52,694 nucleotides of DNA from Thermoleophilia bacterium (lineage in GTDB: Bacteria; Actinomycetota; Thermoleophilia; Gaiellales; Gaiellaceae). Position numbers and translations under genes: made by a program. This document shows positions 30,564 to 39,036 of the stretch, piece by piece. Location of the stretch: positions 1-52,694 of the forward strand of contig JAOUHF010000004.1 of assembly GCA_029865325.1 (NCBI GenBank), read 5' to 3'. The first letter of the stretch is position 1. Each line of letters begins with the position of its first letter. Below the pieces are notes generated by a model that saw only the letters and a program-made list of their open reading frames with translations, searched no databases and was not told where the DNA came from.

Positions 30564-31965
30564 TTATAGAGCCGGACCAAGCGGGAGTACCAGCCGGAAG
30601 CAGCTTCCGCTTCCAGGCTCCGACTCGAGCTCGATGCGCCCGCCGAGAGCGACCGCCAGCTCTCGTGCGATCGGAAGCCCAAGCCCGGTCCCGTTGACGT
30701 CCTCCGACACGAACGCGTCGAAGATCCGTGCGCGCTCGCGCGGAGCAACGCCAGGCCCTGTGTCGAGAACGTCCACGCGCACGTCACCGTTGTCCGATCC
30801 GAGCGAGAGCTCTATGCGACCGCCGTCGGGAGTCCACCGAAACGCGTTCGAGAGTAAGTTCGTGATGACCTGAAGCACACGGTCGCCGTCGGACACGATG
30901 ACGGGCGGCTCCGACTCAGCGGACAGCTGATAGTCGATCTCCCTCCGTCGCGCCTCCTCCGTGAACGCGCCGTACGCGTGATCGAGAACGCGGTTGAGGT
31001 CGACCTCTTCGCGGCGGACGGTGAACCGGTGAGCCTGCAGCTTCGCGAGATCCAGGACATCGCCGACGAGCCGCTCGAGCCGGTCGGTCTCGGCGACGAC
31101 GATCTCGAGCGAGCTCTCGACCTGTTCGGGCTCCGTGATGATGCCCTCCCGGATCGCCTCCACATGCCCACGGATGGCGGTCAGTGGCGTCCGCAACTCG
31201 TGCGAGACGGACATCAGGAACGAGCGCTTCATCTGTTCCGTCTCGGCGAGCTGCGCCACCATGCCGCGGAAGCGCTCCGTGAGAAGTGACACCTCGTCGC
31301 TTCCACGAGCGGCCGGAATCTCGATGTCGTACCGACCCGCGGCGACGTCCTCGGTGGCGCGTGAGAGAGTGAGGACCGGGTCCGTCAAGCGTCGAGAGAG
31401 CCAGTAGAAGAGCACTCCGGCAAGCGCCACGCCTACGGCGAGCGCGAGCACGAGCCTGCCGACGAGCGTCAGCCATTGCTCCCGCAGCTCAGCGGTGGGC
31501 TTCGCGACGATGAGCCATCCGAACGGGTCGGTTCCCGGTTCGAGCTTGACCGGATAGGCGGCAGCGAGCAGCCCGCGGCTCTCGCCAGGCGGCGTGAATT
31601 CGAACGTCACCTGTCGGTCACCGTCCAGCTCGACATCGCCAAGCGCGCTTCGTGGTACCCGCGTCAGTCCGAACCGCTGCCCGGGAAACGGTGAGGCGCC
31701 GACATAGAAAAGCTCGTCGCCGGTCGCAAGCTCGAGCTTCTCCGCCGCGAACTCGGGCGCCTTTGCACCTTCATCCGTCGAGCGAAGAGCCGATTCCGCA
31801 TACAGCGCGGCGAGACCGGCGGCTTCACGTTCGAGCTCCCGCTCCGACGCGGTGCGCGTGACGTCTTGGAACAGGCGCACGGCAGCGGCGATCGAGACGA
31901 GGCCAAAGACGAGAACGACCACGAGAAAGAGCGCTGTCAAACGGACGCGAAGCGTTCCGAGCACG
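30564..31965 (-). CDS. Membrane sensor histidine kinase (HAMP, HisKA, HATPase)
   Basis: FLMSVSHELRTPLTAIRGHVEAI, NLLSNAFRWTP, DTGPGVAPRERARIFD, GTGLGLPIARELAVALGG. GTG start proposed at 31965. Confidence 0.92.
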
Positions 31966-31981
31966 AGTCCAGGGTAGCCCG

Positions 31982-32692
31982 CTAGACGGCTGGGGATGGC
32001 GCGGGAGTCCGCTCGGACGCGACCTTGTAGCCCACGCCCCACACCGTCACGATCGGTGACGCGTCGCCGAGTTTGCGCCGGATCTGCCGGACGTGCACAT
32101 CGACCGTTCGCGTGTCTCCTGCGAACGTGTACCCCCAAACGCGTTCGAGCAACTGGTCTCTGGTCAGGACGATGCCGCGGTGGTCGAGCAACTCCCAGAG
32201 AAGCTCGAACTCCTTGGGTGCGAGGCGGATCTCCTCGTCACCCACGTGCACCTCGCGCTTGCCCGAGTTGATTGCGAGGCTGCCGTGGCGGAGCTCCTCC
32301 GACTCGCCCTTTCGTCGGTCTGGCGCAGCCCTGCGAAGGACACTCTTGACGCGGGCAACGAGCTCGCGCGGGTTGAACGGCTTCGTCATGTAGTCGTCGG
32401 CGCCGACCTCGAGCCCGATGATCTTGTCGATGTCCTCATCGCGCGCGGTGAGCATCAGGATCGGAACGTCGGAGCCCTTTCGAATGCGGCGACAGAGCTC
32501 GACGCCGTCTCCGTCGGGCAGGTTGAGGTCGAGGACGATGAGGGCAGGCGTCCCGCCCGCGAGTTCGATGAGAGCACCTTGCGCGGTCGAGGCGGTCTTG
32601 ACGACATACCCGGCGTTGCGCAGATAGGCGGCGACGAACGATGCGATCGAGGTCTCGTCCTCGACGACGAGGATCGTGTGCGGCGCGGTCAC
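31982..32692 (-). CDS. OmpR-family response regulator (canonical receiver)
   Basis: ILVVEDETSIASFVAAYL, LIVLDLNLPDGDGVELC, GADDYMTKPFNPRELVARV, winged helix WGVGYKV. Confidence 0.95.
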   Translation of the reverse strand: MTAPHTILVVEDETSIASFVAAYLRNAGYVVKTASTAQGALIELAGGTPALIVLDLNLPDGDGVELCRRIRKGSDVPILMLTARDEDIDKIIGLEVGADDYMTKPFNPRELVARVKSVLRRAAPDRRKGESEELRHGSLAINSGKREVHVGDEEIRLAPKEFELLWELLDHRGIVLTRDQLLERVWGYTFAGDTRTVDVHVRQIRRKLGDASPIVTVWGVGYKVASERTPAPSPAV

Positions 32693-33228
32693 GACGCTAC
32701 GACTCGCGAAGAACGCTCGCCTGCCGTCGGGCCGAAAACGAAGCGCTCGGGCTCGGTCGGAAGCGGAGCGCAGAGCTGAGGCTCGACCCCACAGTCCGCT
32801 CCGTCAAGGGAGTACACACCTGAGTCCTCGCCTTCGACCTTGGGCTCGCCGTCCAACATGACGACCCCACGCCCTACCGCCTCGACGTCGATGCCGGCCC
32901 CGCGAATCACGACGCGATAGCCCCCGCCGAGCATCCGGAAGCGAAGACCCTGGCCGCGGTAGAGCACCGTTCGCGGGCCGACGCGAGTCTGGGTGAGCTT
33001 CCTGCCGACCACGTATGCCCCGTAGCGGTCGCCTGGAGTGTGATCGGTCACGCGCAGCGTGCCGTTCGAAAGCCGGCCGAGCACGCTCCCGCGGAGGTCA
33101 AGCATCACAACACCTTTACCCCGCTCGACGGACAGCGTTCCCGCGTTGGGCTCGGCGGCGCCGGCAAGGCCGGCGAACGCGGCAAGGGCCGCGGCACCGG
33201 TGCACGAGATGAGGGCAAGCGTCCGCAC
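32689..33228 (-). CDS. Predicted exported protein, first gene of the RR-HK operon
   Basis: GTG start at 33228 gives VRTLALISCTGAAALAAFAGLAGAAEPNAG (signal-peptide-like). 4-nt overlap with the RR gene. Confidence 0.6.
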   Translation of the reverse strand: MRTLALISCTGAAALAAFAGLAGAAEPNAGTLSVERGKGVVMLDLRGSVLGRLSNGTLRVTDHTPGDRYGAYVVGRKLTQTRVGPRTVLYRGQGLRFRMLGGGYRVVIRGAGIDVEAVGRGVVMLDGEPKVEGEDSGVYSLDGADCGVEPQLCAPLPTEPERFVFGPTAGERSSRVVAS

Positions 33229-33400
33229 TGCTCCAGGGGCAGTATCGACGTCCCGCGTGAGTCGCTGATGATTTGGGTGTAAGGAGAGTGTTAGCTCGCA
33301 CAGGACACGGGGTCCGCGGCGGCGCGGATCGCGTCGGCAAGTCCGCGCTGACGACGCTGCTCGCGCCGCCACTCCTCCGAGCCGTCGCGCGGCGGCCAGA

Positions 33401-34261
33401 TCAGTCGTATGTGTAGAAGCCACGGCCGCTCTTGCGACCGAGGAGGCCGGCGTTCTTCATCGCGACGATGCGCGGTGGCGGTGCCATTCGCGGCTCGCGG
33501 AGCTTCTCGTACAGGGCCTCCGAGGCGTGCACGTGGACGTCGATCCCGACGAGGTCGACGAGCGTGCACGGACCCATCGGCCACCCTGCGCCCGCGGTCA
33601 TCGCGGTGTCGAGGTCGTCGGGCGAGACTCGCGCCTCGTCCAGCACGCGCAGGCAATCGTTCAGGAGTGGGATCAAGACCCGATTGACGACGAAGCCAGG
33701 CGTGTCGTTGCAGCGGATCGGGTGTTTGCCCATTCGCTCACCCACCGCGTACGCCGCCTCCACTGCCTCGTCGGAAGACAGCTCGGCGCGCACGATCTCG
33801 ACGAGCGGCATCAGCGGCGCCGGGTTGAAGAAATGCATCCCGACGACCCGGGCCGGCGCTGCGACGGATGCGGCGATCTCGGTGACGGAGAGCGCAGATG
33901 TGTTCGTCGCAAGAATCGCGTCGTCGCGAACGACTCTGTCGAGCTCGGAGAACAAAGCCAGCTTGTCTCCGAGGTCTTCGACGATCGCCTCGATCACGAG
34001 ATCGCAGTCAGCGAGATCGGCGAGATCGGTCGTGAGCGAGAGCCGGGCGAGAGCGCTCTGTCGATCGTTGGCGCTCATCCGCTCTTTGTCGACCTTGCGT
34101 TGGAGGAAATGCGCGACCCGCCTGTGCGCCTGCTGCCCGAGCTCGTCGGTCACCTCGCGGCCGATCGTCTCGTAACCCGCCTCGATGGCGAGTTGCGCGA
34201 TCCCGGTGCCCATCGAGCCGAGACCGACCACGCCGATCGTCCGTATCTCGGGGGCGGGCAT
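33401..34261 (-). CDS. 3-hydroxyacyl-CoA (3-hydroxybutyryl-CoA) dehydrogenase
   Basis: IGVVGLGSMGTGIAQLAIEAGYE, ILATNTSALSVTEIAA, RVVGMHFFNPAPLMPLVEIV, NDTPGFVVNRVLIPLLNDC. Confidence 0.95.
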   Translation of the reverse strand: MPAPEIRTIGVVGLGSMGTGIAQLAIEAGYETIGREVTDELGQQAHRRVAHFLQRKVDKERMSANDRQSALARLSLTTDLADLADCDLVIEAIVEDLGDKLALFSELDRVVRDDAILATNTSALSVTEIAASVAAPARVVGMHFFNPAPLMPLVEIVRAELSSDEAVEAAYAVGERMGKHPIRCNDTPGFVVNRVLIPLLNDCLRVLDEARVSPDDLDTAMTAGAGWPMGPCTLVDLVGIDVHVHASEALYEKLREPRMAPPPRIVAMKNAGLLGRKSGRGFYTYD

Positions 34262-34309
34262 CGCGCGCGATCCTAGCGACGCTCGACCGGAGACGAGGAG
34301 AAGGTCCGG

Positions 34310-34423
34310 CTACGCGTTGTAGCGACGCCGGCGGTCGGCGTCGTCGATCCGAGAATCGACGCCCGCGACGAGTGCCAACGGGCCCATGACCAAGAGCAAT
34401 ACGAGAAGGATGACACCGAACAT
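34310..34423 (-). CDS. Unannotated 37-aa small membrane protein
   Basis: Minus-strand ATG at 34423 to TAG at 34310: MFGVILLVLLLVMGPLALVAGVDSRIDDADRRRRYNA*. GAGG lies just upstream. Below the length cutoff of the ORF track. Confidence 0.6.
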   Translation of the reverse strand: MFGVILLVLLLVMGPLALVAGVDSRIDDADRRRRYNA

Positions 34424-34477
34424 GTCCTCATGATGCCAATCGCACTTCATCAGCACCAGTCGCTTTTACATTGATAT

Positions 34478-34496
34478 CGATCAGTCGATCTGATCG
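34478..34496. promoter_or_regulatory. Perfect inverted repeat CGATCAG-TCGAT-CTGATCG
   Basis: 7-bp perfect arms, 5-nt centre, between the thiolase stop (34508) and the 37-aa ORF/hbd unit. Confidence 0.5.
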
Positions 34497-34507
34497 GTAC
34501 TCTGGGC

Positions 34508-35677
34508 TTAGAGACGCTCGACGACGCCTGCGATCGCCTGGCCTTGGCCGATGCACATCGTCGCGATCCCATACTGCGTCTGCCGGCGCTCGAGCTCGTT
34601 CACGAGCGTCGCCGTGATGCGCGCACCCGTGGCTCCGAGCGGATGACCGAGTGAGATTCCTCCACCGTTCGGATTCACGTCGCCCGCCTCCCAGCGTTCG
34701 TGCAGCCCGGTGTCGGCCAGAAACTGGAGCACGACCGATGCGAAGGCCTCATTGACCTCGACCACCGAGATGTCGTCCCACGCAAGGCCGGCCTTGGAAA
34801 GTGCGCGGGAGCAGGCTTCCGGATTCCCGTGCAGCATCCGGTACGGGTCGACACCTGAGAGCCCGAACGAGACGAACCGCCCGCGCGGCTTCAGGCCCAG
34901 GCGCTCCACGGCCTCGCCGCTTGCAAGCAGCATCGCGGCCGAACCGTCGACGATCGAGCTCGAGTTTCCGGCGGTCACGACCCCATCAGGCTTGAAGGCC
35001 GGCTGGAGAGAAGCGAGCTTCTCCGGTGACGTATCCCGTCGTGGCGTCTCGTCAACGGCGAAGAGGACAACTGCTCCTCCAGCTCTGACCTCAACCGGCA
35101 CGATCTCGTTCTCGAACTTGCCCTCGTCGCTGGCGGCAACAGCTCGGCGGTGTGACGCAAGAGAGTAGTCATCGAGCTGCTCTCGCGTCAGCGTCCATTC
35201 TTCGGCAATCACCTCCGCAGAGATCCCCTGCGGCACGATCGGCCAACGCTCACCGATCTTCTCGTTGACGGCGCCCCAGCCAGCTTCGCCGAGGTTCGAG
35301 CCCATCGGCACGCGGGTCATGTGCTCGACGCCCGCCGCGACGACGAGATCGAGGTGACCCGCCTGGACCGCGGACGCGCCGTTGAATGCCGCCTGCAGCG
35401 ACGACCCACACTGACGGTCGACTGTCGTGGCGCACACGGTCTCCGGCCAGCCTGCGACAAGCACGGCGCCCCGCCCGACGTTGAGCGCCTGCTCTCCGAC
35501 CTGGGTCACACAGCCCATCTGAACGTCCTCGATCTCGCCAGGGTCGACGTCGATTCGGTCCAGCAGGCCGTTCAGAACCTGTGCGGCGAGCTCGTCGGCG
35601 CGAATCTCCGAAAGCGAGCCGTTCCGCCTCCCGATCGGTGAGCGGACGGCCTCGACGATGTATGCATCTGTAGCCAT
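34508..35677 (-). CDS. Acetyl-CoA acetyltransferase/thiolase
   Basis: MATDAYIVEAVRSPIGRRNGSLS, TTVDRQCGSSLQAAFNGA, NEAFA, NPNGGGISLGHPLGATGARI, CIGQGQAIAGVVERL. Confidence 0.95.
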   Translation of the reverse strand: MATDAYIVEAVRSPIGRRNGSLSEIRADELAAQVLNGLLDRIDVDPGEIEDVQMGCVTQVGEQALNVGRGAVLVAGWPETVCATTVDRQCGSSLQAAFNGASAVQAGHLDLVVAAGVEHMTRVPMGSNLGEAGWGAVNEKIGERWPIVPQGISAEVIAEEWTLTREQLDDYSLASHRRAVAASDEGKFENEIVPVEVRAGGAVVLFAVDETPRRDTSPEKLASLQPAFKPDGVVTAGNSSSIVDGSAAMLLASGEAVERLGLKPRGRFVSFGLSGVDPYRMLHGNPEACSRALSKAGLAWDDISVVEVNEAFASVVLQFLADTGLHERWEAGDVNPNGGGISLGHPLGATGARITATLVNELERRQTQYGIATMCIGQGQAIAGVVERL

Positions 35678-35720
35678 CGGCCACAGAATAGAGACGCCGG
35701 ACCCTGAAACGCCTCTTGGC

Positions 35721-35912
35721 TCACGCCCGCCACCGGTCGGCGAACGCCAGCCCCGAGCCGGCGGCGAGATCTTTTTCGGTGACGAACGTCTGCGGCCCGT
35801 CACCGACGACCTGGTACGCGATCGCCACGGCGCAGCCCCCGGGCGTCGCGAGCGCCCGGCACGTCCATCCGCAAGGGTCCCATCTAGACTCCCGCCATGG
35901 CGACGACCGCAA
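35721..35912 (-). pseudogene. Possible remnant of an alpha/beta-hydrolase-adenylate cyclase fusion protein (internal deletion)
   Basis: 63-aa ORF in which TPGGCAVAIAYQVVGDGP (typical N-terminal motif) is directly joined to TFVTEKDLAAGSGLAFADRWRA (resembles the C-terminal TVKDLVAGSGxxFEDRG motif). Recognition is from memory. Confidence 0.3.
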
Positions 35913-37324
35913 TGGAGCGGAAGCTGCTCATAGGGGGAGAGTGGGTCGAGACAGGCGAATGGTTCGATGTTTCCTCGCCGTACGACGGCTCGCCCGTCGG
36001 CCGAGTGGCAAGGGCGGGAGGGGCTGAGACCCGACGGGCGCTCGACGCCGCCGAAAACGCCATGCGAGAGCCGATGCCCGCGTATGAGCGGGCCGCGATC
36101 CTCGACCGCGTTGCCGCGCTACTCGCGGAGCGCGCCGACGAAGCGGCGCGGACCATCTCTGCCGAGGCCGGCAAACCCCTGAAAGCAGCCCGGGTCGAAG
36201 CGGCACGAGCCGTCTCGACCTACACGATGTCTGCCGTCGAGGCCCGCAAGCTCGTAGGTGACGCCGTCCCCATGGACGCATCGCAGGCCGGAGCGGGAAA
36301 GCTCGCGCTTACGCTCCGGGTGCCCATCGGCATCGTCGGTGCGATCTCGCCGTTCAACTTCCCGCTCAACCTCGTCGCGCACAAGATCGCCCCGGCGCTG
36401 GCCGCTGGCTGTGCAGTCGTCCTGAAGCCAGCGTCGCAGACCCCACTCTCCGCGCTCTTGCTCGCTGAGCTCGAGACGGAGGCGGGGCTTCCGCCGGGCT
36501 GGCTCAACATCGTCTGCGGCCCGGCAGCGGAGATCGGCGACGTGCTGGTCGAAGACGAACGCGTGAAGCTGATCACGTTCACGGGCTCAGGCCCAGTCGG
36601 CTGGAAGCTCCGCGAGCGCGCTCCCCGCAAGCGGGTCAATCTGGAGCTCGGCAATGCGACACCGGTCATCGTCGCTTCCGACGCCGACCTGGATGACGTC
36701 GCAATCCGACTCGCGGCGAACGCATTCTCGTTCGCCGGACAGAGCTGCATCTCGGTGCAGCGCATCTACGTCGAGCGCGACTCTTACGACGCTTTCCTCG
36801 AGCGCTTTCTCCCTCGAGTCGAGGCACTCCGCGTCGGCGACCCTGCGGAGGAAGACACGGATGTCGGCCCCCTGATCGCAACGTCCGAGCGCGACCGGGT
36901 GCTTTCGTGGATCGAGGATGCGAGGGCGCGTGGCGCCAGTGTCCTGACAGGCGGCACGCTCGACGGCGAGCTCCTTCGCCCCACAGTAATCGCCGACGTG
37001 CCGGCCGACGCGAAGGTGTCGTGCGACGAGGTCTTTGGTCCTCTCTGCGTTGTCACGCCCTACGACACACTCGATGAGGCGATCGCACTCGCGAACGGCA
37101 CGCGCTTCGGGCTTCAGGCGGGCGTCTTCACGAACAACGTGCGGTCCGCACTCCACGCAGCACGCGAGCTCGAGTTCGGTGGAGTGACAGTGAACGAGGC
37201 GCCGACGTTCCGCGCCGACCAGATGCCGTACGGCGGCGTGAAGGATTCCGGCAACACCCGTGAGGGACCTGCCTACGCGATCCGCGAGATGACCGAAGAG
37301 CGGCTCGTCGTCTTGCAGCTCTAG
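35897..37324 (+). CDS. Aldehyde dehydrogenase family protein
   Basis: GAISPFNFPLNLVAHKIAPALAAGCAVVLKPASQTPLSALLLAEL, LELGNATPVIV, FSFAGQSCISVQRIYV, EVFGPLCVVTPYDTLDEAI. Confidence 0.95.
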   Translation: MATTAMERKLLIGGEWVETGEWFDVSSPYDGSPVGRVARAGGAETRRALDAAENAMREPMPAYERAAILDRVAALLAERADEAARTISAEAGKPLKAARVEAARAVSTYTMSAVEARKLVGDAVPMDASQAGAGKLALTLRVPIGIVGAISPFNFPLNLVAHKIAPALAAGCAVVLKPASQTPLSALLLAELETEAGLPPGWLNIVCGPAAEIGDVLVEDERVKLITFTGSGPVGWKLRERAPRKRVNLELGNATPVIVASDADLDDVAIRLAANAFSFAGQSCISVQRIYVERDSYDAFLERFLPRVEALRVGDPAEEDTDVGPLIATSERDRVLSWIEDARARGASVLTGGTLDGELLRPTVIADVPADAKVSCDEVFGPLCVVTPYDTLDEAIALANGTRFGLQAGVFTNNVRSALHAARELEFGGVTVNEAPTFRADQMPYGGVKDSGNTREGPAYAIREMTEERLVVLQL

Positions 37325-37334
37325 GCTTTTCGAG

Positions 37335-37739
37335 ATGGCGGGCACGGAGAACACTCAGAGCCTGACCTCGACCGGAGTCCCGGGATCGCACTACGTGGTT
37401 CCGCCGGCTCGAGAGCTCAAGCGGGAGCGCAAGGCGCTCCTGCAAGTGCGAGAGGAAAAGCTTCGCGACCTGGGCGGGCTCGCGCTCGAGATGTACAAGC
37501 GAGATCGTTTCAGCGCTGGGCTCATCGTCGAGCGCTGCGCCGAGCTCGTGGCGATCGAGGTTCGCGTCCAGGAGATCGACGCGCTGCTCGACGGAACGGC
37601 GCGTCTGCGCCGCGGTGGTGGAGGAGCTGTCTGCATTTGTGGAGCACCTCTACTTCTCGGCGCACGGTTCTGCGCGACCTGCGGTCGACCCGTCGGCGGA
37701 AGCCCACCAGCCGCGACCACCTCTCCAAGCGGCGAATGA
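37335..37739 (+). CDS. Zinc-ribbon protein with helical N-terminus
   Basis: C-terminal VCICGAPLLLGARFCATCGRPVG (two Cys pairs). Confidence 0.65.
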   Translation: MAGTENTQSLTSTGVPGSHYVVPPARELKRERKALLQVREEKLRDLGGLALEMYKRDRFSAGLIVERCAELVAIEVRVQEIDALLDGTARLRRGGGGAVCICGAPLLLGARFCATCGRPVGGSPPAATTSPSGE

Positions 37740-38305
37740 CAGCCTGCCCGCGCTGCGGCGAGCCCTCGGCTCGCGGACAGGAGTACTGCCTGGAATGCGG
37801 TGTCCGCCTTCCGGCCTCCGGCGATCGGGGCATACGTACAGGCGGATCGGAATGGATGACGCGTACCGCGATCGCGGCCGTCGTCGCGCTGATCGGAGCT
37901 GCGGCAGCGGTAGCCGTTGCCGGCGGCTCCCAGGGCGATCCCGAGGTGATCACGGCCACGGGCGGATTCGCAACCGTGCCGGCATCGAGCACGCTCCCGT
38001 CCCCGGACGACGGCAGTCCCTCGCAGATCGCGGAGTGGCCACCCGGAGAGGACGGGTGGACCGTGGCGCTCGCATCTCTGCCCCAGACGGGAGGTCGCCG
38101 AATCGCGCTCGCGCGCGCCGCCAAGGCACGAGCCCGGGGACTCCCACAGGTCGGCGTCCTCGACTCGTCGCGGTACGCAAGCCTGCACTCTGGCTACTGG
38201 ATCGTGTTCACGGGCGTCTACTCCTCCGAGGCCGAGGCAACAAGTGCGCTCGAGGCGGCCCGACGGCTCTCGCGGACCGCGGCTGTTCGACGTGTCGTCT
38301 CGTGA
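37736..38305 (+). CDS. Zinc-ribbon / single-TM / SPOR-like domain protein
   Basis: MTACPRCGEPSARGQEYCLECGVRLP, TM TAIAAVVALIGAAAAVAVAGG, C-terminal SGYWIVFTGVYSSEAEATSALEAARRLSRTAAVRRVV. ATGA overlap with the preceding gene. Confidence 0.7.
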   Translation: MTACPRCGEPSARGQEYCLECGVRLPASGDRGIRTGGSEWMTRTAIAAVVALIGAAAAVAVAGGSQGDPEVITATGGFATVPASSTLPSPDDGSPSQIAEWPPGEDGWTVALASLPQTGGRRIALARAAKARARGLPQVGVLDSSRYASLHSGYWIVFTGVYSSEAEATSALEAARRLSRTAAVRRVVS

Positions 38306-38343
38306 TTCTTTGTTGCCGGTACAGGCTACACTCGTCTCGCACT

Positions 38344-38372
38344 TTGTAACACCGGCGCAAAGGCGCTACACT
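38344..38372 (+). promoter_or_regulatory. Candidate sigma70-type promoter TTGTAA-N17-TACACT
   Basis: ttTTGTAAcaccggcgcaaaggcgcTACACTt. A second TACACT lies at 38327..38332. Confidence 0.6.
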
Positions 38373-38379
38373 TCCCCTC

Positions 38380-38406
38380 CGCGAGGCGTACGCTTCGCGT
38401 CTTTTT
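38380..38406 (+). terminator. Intrinsic-terminator-like hairpin plus T-run just downstream of the TACACT box
   Basis: CGCGAGGCGTACGCTTCGCG followed by TCTTTTT. Confidence 0.55.
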
Positions 38407-38446
38407 CGCCCGGCCAGAAGGATCCAGGAGAATTCGGCAGACTCGT

Positions 38447-38899
38447 TTGGACGACCAAGTCGCACAGCTTCGCTCGTGTATGTATCAATACTCGCGAGCG
38501 ATCTATCGCTCGATCAAAGACCTGATCGATCCCTACGCTGGCAAGACGACGCAGCTCGAGTACCGTCGTGCGGTGCTTCTCGAGTGCGAGCACACAATGG
38601 CTCGCCTCGCGGACGATCCTCACTACTTCGCACGCCCGGATCGAGCGCTCTTCGCCGACATTCGACGCTATTTTCCGATTACCGCTCAGGCTCAGGTCGC
38701 GTGGACCGTTCGAGAAGGGGTCGGCGCTGCGACAAGCTTCATCGAGCAACAGGTCGAAGCCGGCCTTCTGGATGGCGGAATCGCCCGTTGCCACGCCACT
38801 ACCCGCAAGGGCAAGGCATGCCAGCGAACGCCGCTCCCCGGGCGGGACTTCTGCCCGTCGCACCAGCATCTCGAGCGTTCCGCCACCGTCGCCGCCTAA
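38447..38899 (+). CDS. Conserved protein with C-terminal Cys/His (DUF5763-like) zinc-binding motif
   Basis: MDDQVAQLRSCMYQYSRAIYRSIKDLIDPYAGKTTQLEYRRAVL ... CHATTRKGKACQRTPLPGRDFCPSHQ. TTG start is uncertain. Confidence 0.65.
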   Translation: MDDQVAQLRSCMYQYSRAIYRSIKDLIDPYAGKTTQLEYRRAVLLECEHTMARLADDPHYFARPDRALFADIRRYFPITAQAQVAWTVREGVGAATSFIEQQVEAGLLDGGIARCHATTRKGKACQRTPLPGRDFCPSHQHLERSATVAA

Positions 38900-38929
38900 A
38901 CGTCCACCTGCGTGCGAACGCGAGCCTGC

Positions 38930-39012
38930 GGCTGCGAAGCGGGACGCCTTCAGGGATTTCGCGCGGACCGGAATCAGCACTCGCGGATTCCGGTCCTGCG
39001 CCAACCAACTAG
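38930..39012 (-). repeat. Dispersed hairpin-plus-tail element, copy B
   Basis: Perfect 11-bp arms GGACCGGAATC (38965..38975) / GATTCCGGTCC (38986..38996). Minus strand continues GCGCGAAATCCCTGAAGGCGTCCCGCTTCGCAGCCGC. Confidence 0.6.
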
Positions 39013-39036
39013 CCGAGCGGTAAGCTCGCAACGCGC

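Noticed and set aside
33294-33400. Arg-rich short frame after hbd (IWPPRDGSEEWRREQRRQRGLADAIRAAADPVSCAS)
   Set aside because: Composition looks coding but there is no ATG/GTG/TTG start (only a CTG overlapping the hbd stop). Insufficient support.
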